64,000 bases of DNA from SVEL01 sp045126475 (GCA_045126475.1 JBGVOL010000026.1:4715-68714); one strand, 5' to 3'; shown: positions 48,658 to 58,496, numbered from the stretch's first letter. Numbers and translations: made by a program. Notes: a model not told the origin generated them from the sequence alone.

Positions 48658-51171
48658 ATGAAAAAACACACATCTAAATTTTTATTATTCTTTGCAGGAG
48701 CAGTATTTATACTGTTGTTTTTCGCAGCAAATCCCATAAGGGCAATGGCGGATGAATTATATTTTGATGATGAGGGAAATCTTTATTTTGTAACAAGAGA
48801 CAAGAAGGCATCGGGAAGTGTCAGGTACATGACCATAGGATGGGTCATAAAAAGATATGATATGCCCATGAATGTGCCCGGGCAGCAGTACGTCATAGTG
48901 ACGAAGACAAACTACAAGCCCGATGAACCTGATCCGACAGACAGCAGATATGTGTACACTTATTTTAAGTCGGACAAGGATGAGATACTTGGGGCTGTTA
49001 AAAGTGTTTCAAATGAGTGGTACGACATACTGGTAAATTACGGAGACACTGTATATATAGACAGTGTAATGACGGTTGTAAACGGTGACAGACAGCTTGG
49101 CTATCTGTATCCGGGTGGAGCGCATACAGGTGAGGTCTATTTCACATATGACGGAATAGCCGGAGCGAGAGACTGGGCATCCAAAAGCGGAATTAGAGCA
49201 TATTTTGATATGGCAGTAACATTTCATGCCATTGTCGAGGGAAGAGAGCCTGACGAGGAGGTAGTCGGAGAGGATACGATTATCATTAGCAGTTCGGTAT
49301 GCGCTTCGTTTCAAAACGGCTCAAGGTCTTATGACATTACTGCGGGAATACCGTCAGGAGAATCAATGTATCTTGAAGGTTATGCTGATATGGGTAAATA
49401 TACGATTACGTGCAGGCGTGTAACGGCGGAATATTCTGTGGATGTTGTTGTGCCGGTAACATACATACTGAAGTGGACTGACTATGAAGGTGTGGCAAGA
49501 GAGAAGGAAAAGCAGGTAAACTATAAATATACGGTGAAGCGTCAGTTTCAATATTATACCTTTGAGAATGCGGAAAAATATATGCTCAGTGAAGTCATTT
49601 TAAGGGGAGGTGTCACAGGGGGAGAGTACAGAATACCTGTCAACACAGGAGGGCAGAATGATGTCATGGACGGTACGGTGGTTTACGGGGATGTGAGCAA
49701 TCATATTATGGGCTGCAATATGCACAGTGTCACCAATGCGGATACCATAGTAGTGACAGGTTCAGATTATTTGAAACCGTCAATACCCGATGCCGACTAC
49801 AGTGGGGTGGCAGAGTCCCTTGTGGGTGATGTGAAGGTAAGAAGCGACAGGGTTGTTGTGGGAGGCAATGTCATAATGTCCGATGATGTGAAAAATAAGT
49901 CAGGTGCGTCACCGGAGGGAGCGATTGTGGGTGAAGCTGTATATGTGAACGAGGAAAACATATTTATTCCCAAGAATACAAGAAACGGAAATTACAGAGT
50001 CGACATATCACTTCTATATAAAAATGAATCAGGAGATATTTATACATACACTGGTTCAGGCCTTAGAAGTGTGACGGTTCACACTCCCGTGGTCTGTGAC
50101 GGAACGGCAGGCGCCCATAAGACACTTAATCAGGCAGTGGAGCCGAAGTCGTATGATATAGTTCTCGGTGAACCTTTCAGGATAAGCTTCAATGATTTCG
50201 GAATGCACAGAAATATCATGGGATACGGACTTAAGTCGTACGGAAAATATGTGGGAATACGTCAGGTGTGCTGCCCATTTGATGTTATATATAAGGGCAT
50301 AAGATATGAGGAAGGAAAATGGATAACTCTCGGTTCATACAGTGATGAGCTTATATTGTGTGAGGATAACAGAGAGGGGGAATATGAGATTCGTATAAGA
50401 ACGCTGGCGTATAATGCGGACTATATAACGGATGATGGTGTAATACAGGAAAATGCCAATACGGACAGGGACAAATACGGAGCGGGCAGAAACATAAATG
50501 TCAGGGTTATCGGAAAACTTTGTAATCTTAGGGTATATGACGGAGAGGAGGAAAGCAGGGCAGAGAACATGCCTGTTGCAGCAGGACTCGTGTCCTATGA
50601 GACAGATGAAAGTGACATTAAATCGGAGTTTGATATACATATTGCTACAGTCGGAGATATAGGTGACGGTGACTATCTTCGTGTAAAGTACGATTACTTT
50701 TATGAGGGGGTTGACGGCAGCATTATGCCGGTGGAGGTTTATGAGGTTGCAAATCGTGATCAGATAGATTATGAAACTCTCAATAAATTCGTAGAAGATG
50801 ATATATGGAGCAGGGATATATGTCAACTGAACGGCAACAAGGGTCAGTGGGTAAAAACATATACATTTCCCCGGGAGTTTATTGTTGTGCCGGAGGGAAC
50901 CACGGCAGAAGACATAAAAGAGGCTGCCAGGGAAGATAAAGTCAATGAACTTATTATAAATGGCGGAAGCCTCATAGTGACCGCAGATATTGTCAGGTAT
51001 AAGGACGGTGCAGCATTTCTTGATTACATTAACGGGGAGAACAGCAAAAAGGGATATTGTAATATGTGGCTTAAGGAAGGCGGAAGTACAGTATACGGAT
51101 ATGGTGCAATCATAAAATACGGACTTCCCGGAAAGGATTACTATGATTATGAAGTAAAGGGAACACATTGA
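48658..51171 (+). CDS. Large secreted protein of unknown function, 837 aa
   Basis: N-terminal signal peptide (KKHTSKFLLFFAGAVFILLFF, cleaved near AMA-DE). The rest is predicted extracellular, beta-rich, with many YxxxxD and G-rich turns, no membrane segment, no LPXTG, no lipobox and no recognised catalytic motif. A DUF5704-like assignment is possible from memory but not verified. Start chosen at ATG 48658 after AAAGGGG. The frame opens 33 nt earlier without a ribosome site. It stands alone, diverging from the DUF885 lipoprotein. Function unknown. Confidence 0.8.
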   Translation: MKKHTSKFLLFFAGAVFILLFFAANPIRAMADELYFDDEGNLYFVTRDKKASGSVRYMTIGWVIKRYDMPMNVPGQQYVIVTKTNYKPDEPDPTDSRYVYTYFKSDKDEILGAVKSVSNEWYDILVNYGDTVYIDSVMTVVNGDRQLGYLYPGGAHTGEVYFTYDGIAGARDWASKSGIRAYFDMAVTFHAIVEGREPDEEVVGEDTIIISSSVCASFQNGSRSYDITAGIPSGESMYLEGYADMGKYTITCRRVTAEYSVDVVVPVTYILKWTDYEGVAREKEKQVNYKYTVKRQFQYYTFENAEKYMLSEVILRGGVTGGEYRIPVNTGGQNDVMDGTVVYGDVSNHIMGCNMHSVTNADTIVVTGSDYLKPSIPDADYSGVAESLVGDVKVRSDRVVVGGNVIMSDDVKNKSGASPEGAIVGEAVYVNEENIFIPKNTRNGNYRVDISLLYKNESGDIYTYTGSGLRSVTVHTPVVCDGTAGAHKTLNQAVEPKSYDIVLGEPFRISFNDFGMHRNIMGYGLKSYGKYVGIRQVCCPFDVIYKGIRYEEGKWITLGSYSDELILCEDNREGEYEIRIRTLAYNADYITDDGVIQENANTDRDKYGAGRNINVRVIGKLCNLRVYDGEEESRAENMPVAAGLVSYETDESDIKSEFDIHIATVGDIGDGDYLRVKYDYFYEGVDGSIMPVEVYEVANRDQIDYETLNKFVEDDIWSRDICQLNGNKGQWVKTYTFPREFIVVPEGTTAEDIKEAAREDKVNELIINGGSLIVTADIVRYKDGAAFLDYINGENSKKGYCNMWLKEGGSTVYGYGAIIKYGLPGKDYYDYEVKGTH

Positions 51172-51284
51172 GGATAGTTTAGAAGAGTGTTGCACTGAAG
51201 AGGTATGTGTATTAGAATAGACATAGAGACACGTAGTTGTGATATTTGATAGTACTGCGATATAATCTGTGAAAAGGAGGCCCC

Positions 51285-52460
51285 ATGAAAAAGAAGATAA
51301 TATACATACTACTGATTTCTGTATTACTGATTTCTGCTGTTATGGTTGTAATTAGTGAGTTTAGCGAAAAAACTCCCATGGAAGAGACAACCGACGATGT
51401 CGAAACAGAAGAAACGTCTCAGCAGACAGAGGAACAGACAACTTTGGATGTGCCGGAGGAAACTACTGAGGATAATACAGTGGCGGAAATACCGGAGTAT
51501 GAGCTGATAATACCGGACATACAGAGTATCATCGGAGAAGAGAGGGGCATCTTTGCAACCGTTATGGATATTGCAGTTTTTAATGAAAGAATATACGCAG
51601 TAGCAAAAATTGTTGGTATGGAACAGGGAATCAAGGCATACAAATTGGTGTCATTTAAACCGGACGGAAGTGACATCCAATCTGTTGAACTTGAGGAGCC
51701 TTCTGTTAAAATGAATGATGATATGGCAGAAGAGGTTTTAATCGGACAGGACGGAAACATTTATGCCGTAAGAAACTATAATCCTTCTGTGTCATGGTCT
51801 TTGTGGTACACAGGTGACATTCACCTTTTGTCTTGGGGAACGGATGGAACACTGATATCTGAGACTGCTTTAGAAGTGCCGGATATAGATGAAGATAAAA
51901 GTGTGCAGATATGGACATTTAATGTAACTAAAGAGGGAAATATTGCGCTATTGTGTTGTTCGACAGAGGGGCACGGGTCTGTAATTCATTTAGGAAAAGA
52001 CGGAAGCATAGATGAATGGATTGAGATGGCTCAGGACGAATCATACACTTCATGGTGGAATGCAAATGATGGAACGTTTGTATCATATTACGGGGAAGAA
52101 GTTGGCTCGACCCATAAATATAACTATTATTACAAGACATACGATATAGACAGTCGCATGTTTTCTGAAAAGGTCAGGGTATTGATACCCGGTAAAATGG
52201 ATGAGTACAATCAGATATTTGGAAAATGTACCGGAAGAAATATACTGATACTGGAAAAAGATGATTGTTTTTATCGGCATGATGTAGGTACAGAGGAAAT
52301 AAGACTTTTGGTAAATCCAAGCAGCGCAGGATATAACAATGAACGCTTCCGTGATTTAATACTGATGGATGATGATATATTGGTTTGGCGCTATGAGAAT
52401 ATGTTTGATCCACACGATAACAGGGTTGCTGTTTTAACGCCGAAGGAAAATACCCCTTGA
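51285..52460 (+). CDS. Membrane-anchored propeller-like protein, 391 aa
   Basis: A signal anchor (KIIYILLISVLLISAVMVVI) is followed by a Thr/Glu-rich extracellular linker (about 30-70) and a domain with repeated blade-like segments (GIFATVMDIAVFNERIYAVA, VLIGQDGNIYAVR, LLSWGTDGTLI, NVTKEGNIALLC, ILIEKDDCFYRHD-like). Similar N-terminal domains in Lachnospiraceae often precede a solute-binding-protein domain, which is absent here, so this may be a truncated relative. GGAGG lies before the ATG. Its TGA stop overlaps the metG -35 box. Confidence 0.75.
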   Translation: MKKKIIYILLISVLLISAVMVVISEFSEKTPMEETTDDVETEETSQQTEEQTTLDVPEETTEDNTVAEIPEYELIIPDIQSIIGEERGIFATVMDIAVFNERIYAVAKIVGMEQGIKAYKLVSFKPDGSDIQSVELEEPSVKMNDDMAEEVLIGQDGNIYAVRNYNPSVSWSLWYTGDIHLLSWGTDGTLISETALEVPDIDEDKSVQIWTFNVTKEGNIALLCCSTEGHGSVIHLGKDGSIDEWIEMAQDESYTSWWNANDGTFVSYYGEEVGSTHKYNYYYKTYDIDSRMFSEKVRVLIPGKMDEYNQIFGKCTGRNILILEKDDCFYRHDVGTEEIRLLVNPSSAGYNNERFRDLILMDDDILVWRYENMFDPHDNRVAVLTPKENTP

Positions 52461-52485
52461 CAAAACCATCTTATCTTACTAAACT
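52457..52485 (+). promoter_or_regulatory. metG promoter
   Basis: TTGACA (52457-52462) overlaps the stop codon of the upstream gene. A 17-bp spacer leads to TAAACT (52480-52485). Transcription would start near 52492, at the 5' end of the T-box leader. Confidence 0.65.
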
Positions 52486-52491
52486 TACCAT

Positions 52492-52771
52492 ATATATGGA
52501 AAAGGCAATGAAGAGAAGAGTAGTTTCACAGGATATGCAAAGAGAGCTCCGGTTGCTGGGAAGGAGTCATGGGTGGTGAGATGAAGATGGTCTTGGAGCT
52601 TCGCACTGAGCCGGAAGGTTAGGATGCGACGGTTTACCGCCGTTATACGGTGAGACTGTGATAGCAGTCGCAGAGGCAGGTAGTGCGAATTACCTGTGAA
52701 ATAAAGTGGTACCACGTGAGATTAACTCTCGTCTTTATATGCCTTTGGGCAATAAAGGCGGGAGTCTTTTA
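52492..52771 (+). promoter_or_regulatory. T-box leader of metG
   Basis: Tandem features of a T-box riboswitch are present. There is a stem I region with GAGAGCTCCGG and GGTGGTGAG elements and a CACTGAG close. The T-box proper is AAAGTGGTACCACGTGAG (52703-52720), whose TGGT pairs with the uncharged tRNA acceptor end. A terminator stem (52725-52765, closing with GGGAGT and followed by T4) overlaps the antiterminator. The leader lets uncharged tRNA(Met), by inference from the gene, switch on metG. ATG triplets occur in stem I but I did not fix the specifier. Confidence 0.92.
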
Positions 52772-52796
52772 TTTTATTTCAAATGGAGGATTTATA

Positions 52797-54746
52797 ATGA
52801 ACAAGAAACCATATTATATTACAACAGCCATAGCTTACACTTCCGGTAAGCCACATATTGGAAATACTTATGAGGTAGTTCTTGCAGACAGCATTGCAAG
52901 ATTCAAAAGACAGCAGGGTTATGACGTATTTTTCCAGACAGGAACAGACGAGCACGGACAGAAGATTGAACAGAAGGCAGAGGCAGCCGGTATCACACCA
53001 AAGCAATTTGTAGATAATGTGTCAGGCGAGATTAAGCGCATCTGGGATTTGATGAACACCTCATATGATAAATTTATCAGAACAACAGACGAGTACCATG
53101 AGAAGCAGGTTCAGAAGATATTTAAAAAGCTCTACGATAAGGGCGATATTTATAAAGGACATTATGAGGGAATGTACTGTACTCCGTGTGAGTCATTCTT
53201 TACAGCATCACAGCTTGTAGACGGCAAGTGTCCTGACTGCGGAAGACCGTGTCAGCCTGCAAAGGAGGAGGCATACTTCTTTAAACTCAGCAAGTATACC
53301 GACAGACTTATAAAACATATCGAGGAGCATCCTGAGTTTATCCAGCCTGAGTCAAGAAAAAATGAGATGATGAACAATTTCATTAAGGCAGGACTTCAGG
53401 ACCTTTGTGTATCACGTTCATCATTTAAATGGGGAATTCCTGTGGATTTTGATGACAAACATGTTATCTATGTGTGGATAGATGCATTATCAAACTACAT
53501 CACCGGTCTGGGATATGATGTAGACGGTAACCACGGAGAGAATTTTAAGAAGTACTGGAGCGCAGACCTTCATCTCATAGGAAAAGATATCTTAAGATTC
53601 CATACAATATACTGGCCAATTATGCTTATGGCACTCGACATTCCGCTTCCAAAGCAGGTATTTGGACATCCATGGCTTCTTCAGGGAGACGGAAAGATGA
53701 GTAAGTCAAAAGGAAATGTTATCTATGCCGATGACCTTGTTGATTTCTTTGGCGTTGATGCTGTACGTTATTTTGTACTTCACGAAATGCCGTTTGAAAA
53801 TGATGGTGTCATTACATGGGAGCTGCTTGTTGAGAGACTTAACTCAGAGCTTGCAAATACCCTCGGAAATCTTGTAAACAGAACTATATCTATGCTTAAT
53901 AAATACTTTGACGGAGAAGTTGTAAATGCTAATGTACACGGAGAGGGAGGCTTTGATGATGACCTTAAGGCGTGTGCAATAGCAGCAGCAGGCAAGGTAT
54001 CAGAGAAGATGGATAAGCTTCGTGTGGCTGATGCCATTACGGAAGTGTTCACATTATTTAAGAGATGCAATAAGTATATTGATGAGACAATGCCATGGGC
54101 ACTTGCAAAGGATGAGGCACAGTCAGACAGACTTAAGACAGTTTTATATAACCTTGTTGAGTCAATATGTATCGGAGCAACTCTTTTAGAGTCATTTATG
54201 CCTGAGACATCGGAGAAGATTCTCGCACAGTTAAATGCCGACAAGAGAAGCCTTGAAGAGCTTGACACATTCGGAAAATATCCTTCAGGAAATAAGGTTA
54301 CAGACAAGCCTGAGATATTATTTGCAAGACTTGACATGGAAGAGGTAATGGCTAAAGTTGCAGAGCTTCAGAAAGCTTCGGCACAGCCTGAGATAAAGTA
54401 CCCGGAGGTAGAGCCGAAGGAGGAAATCTCAATTGATGACTTTGACAAGATTCAGATAAGAGTCGGTGAGGTTCTTGAGTGCGCTCCTGTGCCAAAGGCA
54501 AAGAAGCTTTTATGCTCAAAGATAAGAGTCGGAAATGAAGTGCGCCAGATAGTGTCAGGCATTGCAGCATATTATAAGCCGGAAGAAATGGTAGGAAAGA
54601 AAGTGGCAGTTATCACAAACCTTAAACCGGTGAAACTCTGCGGTGTATTATCAGAGGGAATGATACTTGCAGCATCAGATGAGGAAGGAAACCTGTCAGT
54701 TCTTACTGTTGACAAGGATATCATTGCAGGCAGCGAGGTGCGTTAG
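52797..54746 (+). CDS. metG: Methionyl-tRNA synthetase MetG
   Basis: 649 aa class I synthetase charging tRNA(Met). HIGH-type motif at KPHIGNTYE, zinc-knuckle cysteines CTPCESF and CPDCGRPC, KMSKS at GDGKMSKSKGN, and a C-terminal EMAPII/Trbp-like tRNA-binding domain (IQIRVGEVLECAPVPKAKKL). The frame is open upstream to 52683, but that part is inside the T-box terminator. The ATG at 52797 after GGAGG is the true start. It has its own promoter and T-box. Confidence 0.97.
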   Translation: MNKKPYYITTAIAYTSGKPHIGNTYEVVLADSIARFKRQQGYDVFFQTGTDEHGQKIEQKAEAAGITPKQFVDNVSGEIKRIWDLMNTSYDKFIRTTDEYHEKQVQKIFKKLYDKGDIYKGHYEGMYCTPCESFFTASQLVDGKCPDCGRPCQPAKEEAYFFKLSKYTDRLIKHIEEHPEFIQPESRKNEMMNNFIKAGLQDLCVSRSSFKWGIPVDFDDKHVIYVWIDALSNYITGLGYDVDGNHGENFKKYWSADLHLIGKDILRFHTIYWPIMLMALDIPLPKQVFGHPWLLQGDGKMSKSKGNVIYADDLVDFFGVDAVRYFVLHEMPFENDGVITWELLVERLNSELANTLGNLVNRTISMLNKYFDGEVVNANVHGEGGFDDDLKACAIAAAGKVSEKMDKLRVADAITEVFTLFKRCNKYIDETMPWALAKDEAQSDRLKTVLYNLVESICIGATLLESFMPETSEKILAQLNADKRSLEELDTFGKYPSGNKVTDKPEILFARLDMEEVMAKVAELQKASAQPEIKYPEVEPKEEISIDDFDKIQIRVGEVLECAPVPKAKKLLCSKIRVGNEVRQIVSGIAAYYKPEEMVGKKVAVITNLKPVKLCGVLSEGMILAASDEEGNLSVLTVDKDIIAGSEVR

Positions 54747-54814
54747 TTTCAAAGAAGCGAAGCAGCCGGTTTAACGCAGTTGAATGTAACGTAGGGTGAA
54801 CATTGGAGAGTATT

Positions 54815-55594
54815 ATGACAAAAATAATCGATACACATGCACATTATGATGATGAGCGTTTTGATGACGACAGGGACATTCTTTTAAACGGTATGCAGCA
54901 GCAGGGCGTCGGCATTATTGTCAATGCTTCTGCAACGGTGCGGGGCTGTATGGAGTCCTTAAGGCTGGCTGAAAAGTACGATTTTATGTACACCATGGCG
55001 GGAATTCATCCAAGTGATGTGACGGATTTGGAAAAGCCGGGAGTATTTGAGGACATAAAGAAGGTGGCAGAACATGAAAAGTGTGTTGCCATAGGTGAGA
55101 TTGGCCTTGATTATTACTGGGATGAGCCCGAGAGGGATATTCAGAAGAAATGGTTTACAGAGCAGTTGAAATTCGCTGCACAGATAAAAAAGCCCGTTAA
55201 TATTCATTCAAGAGATGCCTTCTCTGACACACTGGATATCATGAAAAGTTGTGGTGCAGAGGATATAGGAGGCATCATACACTGCTTTTCATATGGTGTG
55301 GATTGCGCAAGGCAGTTTCTTGATATGGGCTTTTATCTTGGCATCGGTGGTGTTGTAACATTTAAAAACGGAAAGAAACTTAAGGAAGTGGTAGAGTATG
55401 CGCCACTTGACAGGATTGTTCTTGAGACGGATTGCCCGTATCTTTCACCGGAGCCAAACAGAGGTAAAAGAAATGATTCTGCCAATATACGATATGTGGC
55501 AGAGAAGATAGCCGAGATAAAGAATATTTCAGCCGAGGAGGTTATACGCATCACGGCAGACAATGCCTGTGATGTATACGGAATCAGCAGATGA
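54815..55594 (+). CDS. tatD: TatD-family metal-dependent DNase
   Basis: 259 aa TIM-barrel hydrolase. Metal ligands: DTHAHYDD at the start, GEIGLDYYW, NIHSRDAF, GGIIHCFSYG and LETDCPYLSPEP. The family has 3'-5' exonuclease or D-aminoacyl hydrolase-like roles in DNA repair. In Firmicutes tatD (yabD) commonly lies between metG and ksgA, as here. Start ATG 54815. A TTG at 54803 is the alternative and would add four residues. Confidence 0.94.
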   Translation: MTKIIDTHAHYDDERFDDDRDILLNGMQQQGVGIIVNASATVRGCMESLRLAEKYDFMYTMAGIHPSDVTDLEKPGVFEDIKKVAEHEKCVAIGEIGLDYYWDEPERDIQKKWFTEQLKFAAQIKKPVNIHSRDAFSDTLDIMKSCGAEDIGGIIHCFSYGVDCARQFLDMGFYLGIGGVVTFKNGKKLKEVVEYAPLDRIVLETDCPYLSPEPNRGKRNDSANIRYVAEKIAEIKNISAEEVIRITADNACDVYGISR

Positions 55595-55609
55595 GGAGGA
55601 TAAGACCGT

Positions 55610-56470
55610 ATGGCTACATTAGGTATACCAAAAAACACCATAGAGATATTGCAGAAGTATAATTTTATATTTCAGAAACGATACGGACAGAATTTCCTTA
55701 TCGATACGAGAGTTCTTGAAAAGATTATTGCAGCTTCGGGAATTACAAAGGATGATATGGTTCTTGAAGTCGGTCCCGGCATCGGTACCATGACTCAGTA
55801 TCTTTGCGAGTCGGCAAGGAAAGTTATAGCAGTAGAGATTGATAAGAATCTGATACCCATACTTGAGAACGATACTCTTTCGGAATATGATAATGTCACA
55901 GTTATAAATGAAGATATATTAAAGCTCGATATAAATGAGCTTGTGGCGCGGGAGAATGACGGAAAGCCTATAAAGGTCGTGGCAAATCTTCCGTATTACA
56001 TCACGACACCTATTATTATGGGATTGTTTGAAAGCCATGTTCCCATAGAAAGCATTACCATAATGGTACAAAAAGAGGTGGCAGACCGTATGCAGTGTGG
56101 CCCGGGAACAAAGGACTACGGAGCGTTGTCCCTTGCGGTTCAGTATTATGCAAAACCGGAGATTATAGCAAATGTTCCGCCAAACTGTTTTATGCCAAGA
56201 CCAAATGTGGGTTCTGCGGTCATAAGGCTTACCCGCCACGAGGAAGCACCTGTAAAGGTGAAGGATGAGAAGCTTCTGTTTAAGCTGATTCGTGCGGCAT
56301 TTAACCAGAGAAGAAAAACACTTCAAAACAGTATCAACAATTCACCTGAATTGAGTTTGAGCAAAGAGCAGGTGGTAAGTGCCCTTGATTCAATGGGACT
56401 AAGTCAGACTATTCGAGGTGAAGCCTTAAGCCTTGAGCAGTTTGCCGAGCTTGCAAACCTTCTTTCGTAA
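55610..56470 (+). CDS. rsmA: 16S rRNA dimethyladenosine transferase RsmA (KsgA)
   Basis: 286 aa. Dimethylates A1518 and A1519 of 16S rRNA late in 30S assembly. Motif X QKRYGQNFLID, motif I LEVGPGIGTMTQYL, motif IV VANLPYYITTP and the C-terminal FNQRRKTLQNSI are all intact. The start follows GAGGAGGATAAG, 15 bp after tatD. Loss of this enzyme confers kasugamycin resistance in other bacteria. Confidence 0.97.
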   Translation: MATLGIPKNTIEILQKYNFIFQKRYGQNFLIDTRVLEKIIAASGITKDDMVLEVGPGIGTMTQYLCESARKVIAVEIDKNLIPILENDTLSEYDNVTVINEDILKLDINELVARENDGKPIKVVANLPYYITTPIIMGLFESHVPIESITIMVQKEVADRMQCGPGTKDYGALSLAVQYYAKPEIIANVPPNCFMPRPNVGSAVIRLTRHEEAPVKVKDEKLLFKLIRAAFNQRRKTLQNSINNSPELSLSKEQVVSALDSMGLSQTIRGEALSLEQFAELANLLS

Positions 56471-56500
56471 AAGTTTTAAAGGTCAGTGGAGGAAAAAACA

Positions 56501-57340
56501 TTGAATACTATAGAGAATCAGACCTTTGATGAAGAGAGGTCGTTATACAATTTGAAAGATACGGAAGTTAAAAACTGTGTTTTTGCAGGACCGGCAGACG
56601 GAGAGTCGGTTCTGAAAGAAGCCAGAAATATTTCGGTTTCGGGATGCAGTTTTTCACTGAGATATCCCCTTTGGCACGACAGGAAATTTACCCTTGTCGA
56701 TTCAAAGCTGGATGAAGGAACAAGAGCACCAATATGGTATTCCTTTGACGGAGAGATTGCAGACTCTGCTATAAACGGTATCAAGTGTCTGCGTGAATGC
56801 GAGAATATCAATATACATAACTGTAAGGTTTCATCCGATGAATTCGGATGGAGATGTAAAAATGTCAATATTAATGATTCTGAGATGGAGTCACAGTATT
56901 TCCTTTTTGAGTCAAAGAATGTCAAAGCTCATAACCTTCATATGAAAGGCAAGTACTCATTTCAGTATATGGAGAATGTGGAAATCACAGATTCTGTCTT
57001 AGACACAAAGGATGCATTCTGGCACAGTAAAAATGTAACGGTGAAGAATTCGGTTGTTAAGGGTGAGTATCTGGCATGGTTCTCAGAGGGGCTTACGCTT
57101 ATTGACTGCAAGATTATAGGAACGCAGCCGTTATGTTACTGTAAGAATCTGAAACTTATTAACTGCACCATGGAGGATTGTGACCTTTCATTTGAGTACT
57201 CTGATGTGGATGCAGATGTAAAAGGACATATTGTATCTGTAAAAAATCCGAAATCAGGAAAGATTGTGGCAGACTCAGTGGGCGAGATAATATTTGAGGA
57301 CGCAGTAATGGAAACAGACGGACAGGTAATCATACGGTAA
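56501..57340 (+). CDS. DUF3737-family protein, right-handed beta-helix
   Basis: 279 aa, soluble. Many short repeats of the form N-x-hydrophobic-x-(D/N)-C/S (NISVSGCSF, NINIHNCKV, NVNINDSEM, NVEITDSVL, NVTVKNSVV, GLTLIDCKI, NLKLINCTM) mark the coils of a parallel beta-helix. The family is widespread in gut Firmicutes, with no settled function. TTG 56501 has GGAGG 9 nt upstream, and the GTG at 56486 overlaps that site. It is followed by a terminator that merges with the start of the next gene. Confidence 0.85.
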   Translation: MNTIENQTFDEERSLYNLKDTEVKNCVFAGPADGESVLKEARNISVSGCSFSLRYPLWHDRKFTLVDSKLDEGTRAPIWYSFDGEIADSAINGIKCLRECENINIHNCKVSSDEFGWRCKNVNINDSEMESQYFLFESKNVKAHNLHMKGKYSFQYMENVEITDSVLDTKDAFWHSKNVTVKNSVVKGEYLAWFSEGLTLIDCKIIGTQPLCYCKNLKLINCTMEDCDLSFEYSDVDADVKGHIVSVKNPKSGKIVADSVGEIIFEDAVMETDGQVIIR

Positions 57341-57374
57341 GTTTTGACCCCGTGACCCGGATATCATAAATACA

Positions 57375-57420
57375 AAGACCTTCGCATATATTTCTATCAA
57401 AATAAATGCGGAGGTCTTTT
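57375..57420 (+). terminator. Terminator that contains the next gene's ribosome site
   Basis: AAAGACCTTCGCAT and ATGCGGAGGTCTTT (one G-U pair) form a stem followed by T6. The 3' arm carries GGAGG (57410-57414), the only Shine-Dalgarno for the TTG start at 57421, so the same element can end transcription and mask translation. Confidence 0.75.
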
Positions 57421-58401
57421 TTGCAAAGAATTATTGCGTACATATATCGATACGAAAAAGATAAAGAGGATGTATTTGTAAAATGCGGCAATACAGGATT
57501 TTGTCGTGTTGAAAATTATGGGGACAGATGTCTTGTGACAGTGTGCTTTAAGGAGGTAACAAAATTAAGCGGGGAATGCACCATGTACAGCCTTAAGAGG
57601 GAACCGGAAGGTTCCGCATGCTACAGTATCATGGAAACGGCAGCAGTGGAAATGATGACGGGAGGACAGTTGTGCAGCAGAATAGAGACATGTGCTACTG
57701 ACGGACTCTTAATAAAATGCTGTGAGAGACAGTATGTGGTATTGTGGAAATGCACGGAAGAGGTTGTGAGAATAAGGAGAGAAGAAAAAAAGGAGAAGAA
57801 GACAGAAAGAGGAGCGGCAGAGGAGACAAAAAAAGAAACAGAAAGAGAAGCGGCAGAGGAGGCAAAAAAAGAAGCAGAAAGAGAAGCGGCAGAGGAAACA
57901 AAAAAAGAAGCAGAAAAAGAAGTAGGAAAAGAATCAGGAAAAGAAGGAGAAGAGGAAAAAGAAAAGGATAAAGAGAAAGAAAATGGTGAGGAAACGAAAA
58001 AGGATGCGGAAAAGAAATCGGAAAAGAAACCGGAAAATAAACCGGAAAAAAAACGGGGGGAGGAAGAACTCATTGAGCGTGCCTTTAACCATCTGTGCAA
58101 GACGCGTATGATTCTTGACGGAACGGAATATCAGGTGGTAAAAATGAGACCTCAGGAGCTTATAATGCTGCCGCGAAAATACTGGCGCCTTGCAAATAAC
58201 TGTTTTCTTATGGAAGGCTATTATATCCATAAGCATATACTCTTTTTTAAATATAATGGTGCGTATGTAATCGGTGTGCCGGGAAGAGGATGCGGCAATG
58301 AGAAGGAATATGCCATGAAATTTGGCTTTGAAGAGAAAATACCGGGTTACGATTTTGGAAAAAAATTTACGGAGAAAACCTACTGGATTATGCATTTATA
58401 G
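57421..58401 (+). CDS. DUF6128-like protein with Glu/Lys-rich coiled linker
   Basis: 326 aa. The N-terminal domain (RIIAYIYRYEKDKEDVFVKCGNTGF in part, residues 3-115) and C-terminal domain (about 220-326, with MILDGTEYQVVKMRPQELIMLPRKYW split by turns) match what I recall as the Lachnospiraceae DUF6128 arrangement. Between them (about 120-215) is an almost pure Glu/Lys/Ala repeat (EREAAEETKKEAE-type) predicted as a long charged helix. TTG start inferred because GGAGG is 6 nt upstream, while the ATG at 57406 lies before that site. The linker is purine-only DNA over long runs, so its length probably varies. Function unknown. Confidence 0.75.
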   Translation: MQRIIAYIYRYEKDKEDVFVKCGNTGFCRVENYGDRCLVTVCFKEVTKLSGECTMYSLKREPEGSACYSIMETAAVEMMTGGQLCSRIETCATDGLLIKCCERQYVVLWKCTEEVVRIRREEKKEKKTERGAAEETKKETEREAAEEAKKEAEREAAEETKKEAEKEVGKESGKEGEEEKEKDKEKENGEETKKDAEKKSEKKPENKPEKKRGEEELIERAFNHLCKTRMILDGTEYQVVKMRPQELIMLPRKYWRLANNCFLMEGYYIHKHILFFKYNGAYVIGVPGRGCGNEKEYAMKFGFEEKIPGYDFGKKFTEKTYWIMHL

Positions 58402-58496
58402 GACATTTGACGCTTTTAATCACGGCAAATATGTGATATAATGGAAAAAATTATTTGCTACATAATGGTTATGTCAGTGAAAGGCTAGTGATTAAT

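Noticed and set aside
52683..52796. N-terminal extension of MetG by 38 residues
   Set aside because: It lies inside the T-box antiterminator/terminator, has no ribosome site, and the extension is not part of the MetG family. GGAGG supports 52797.
57621..58100. Antisense Ser/Phe-rich ORF opposite the Glu/Lys tract
   Set aside because: A mirror image of low-complexity purine DNA, with no ribosome site or plausible protein composition.
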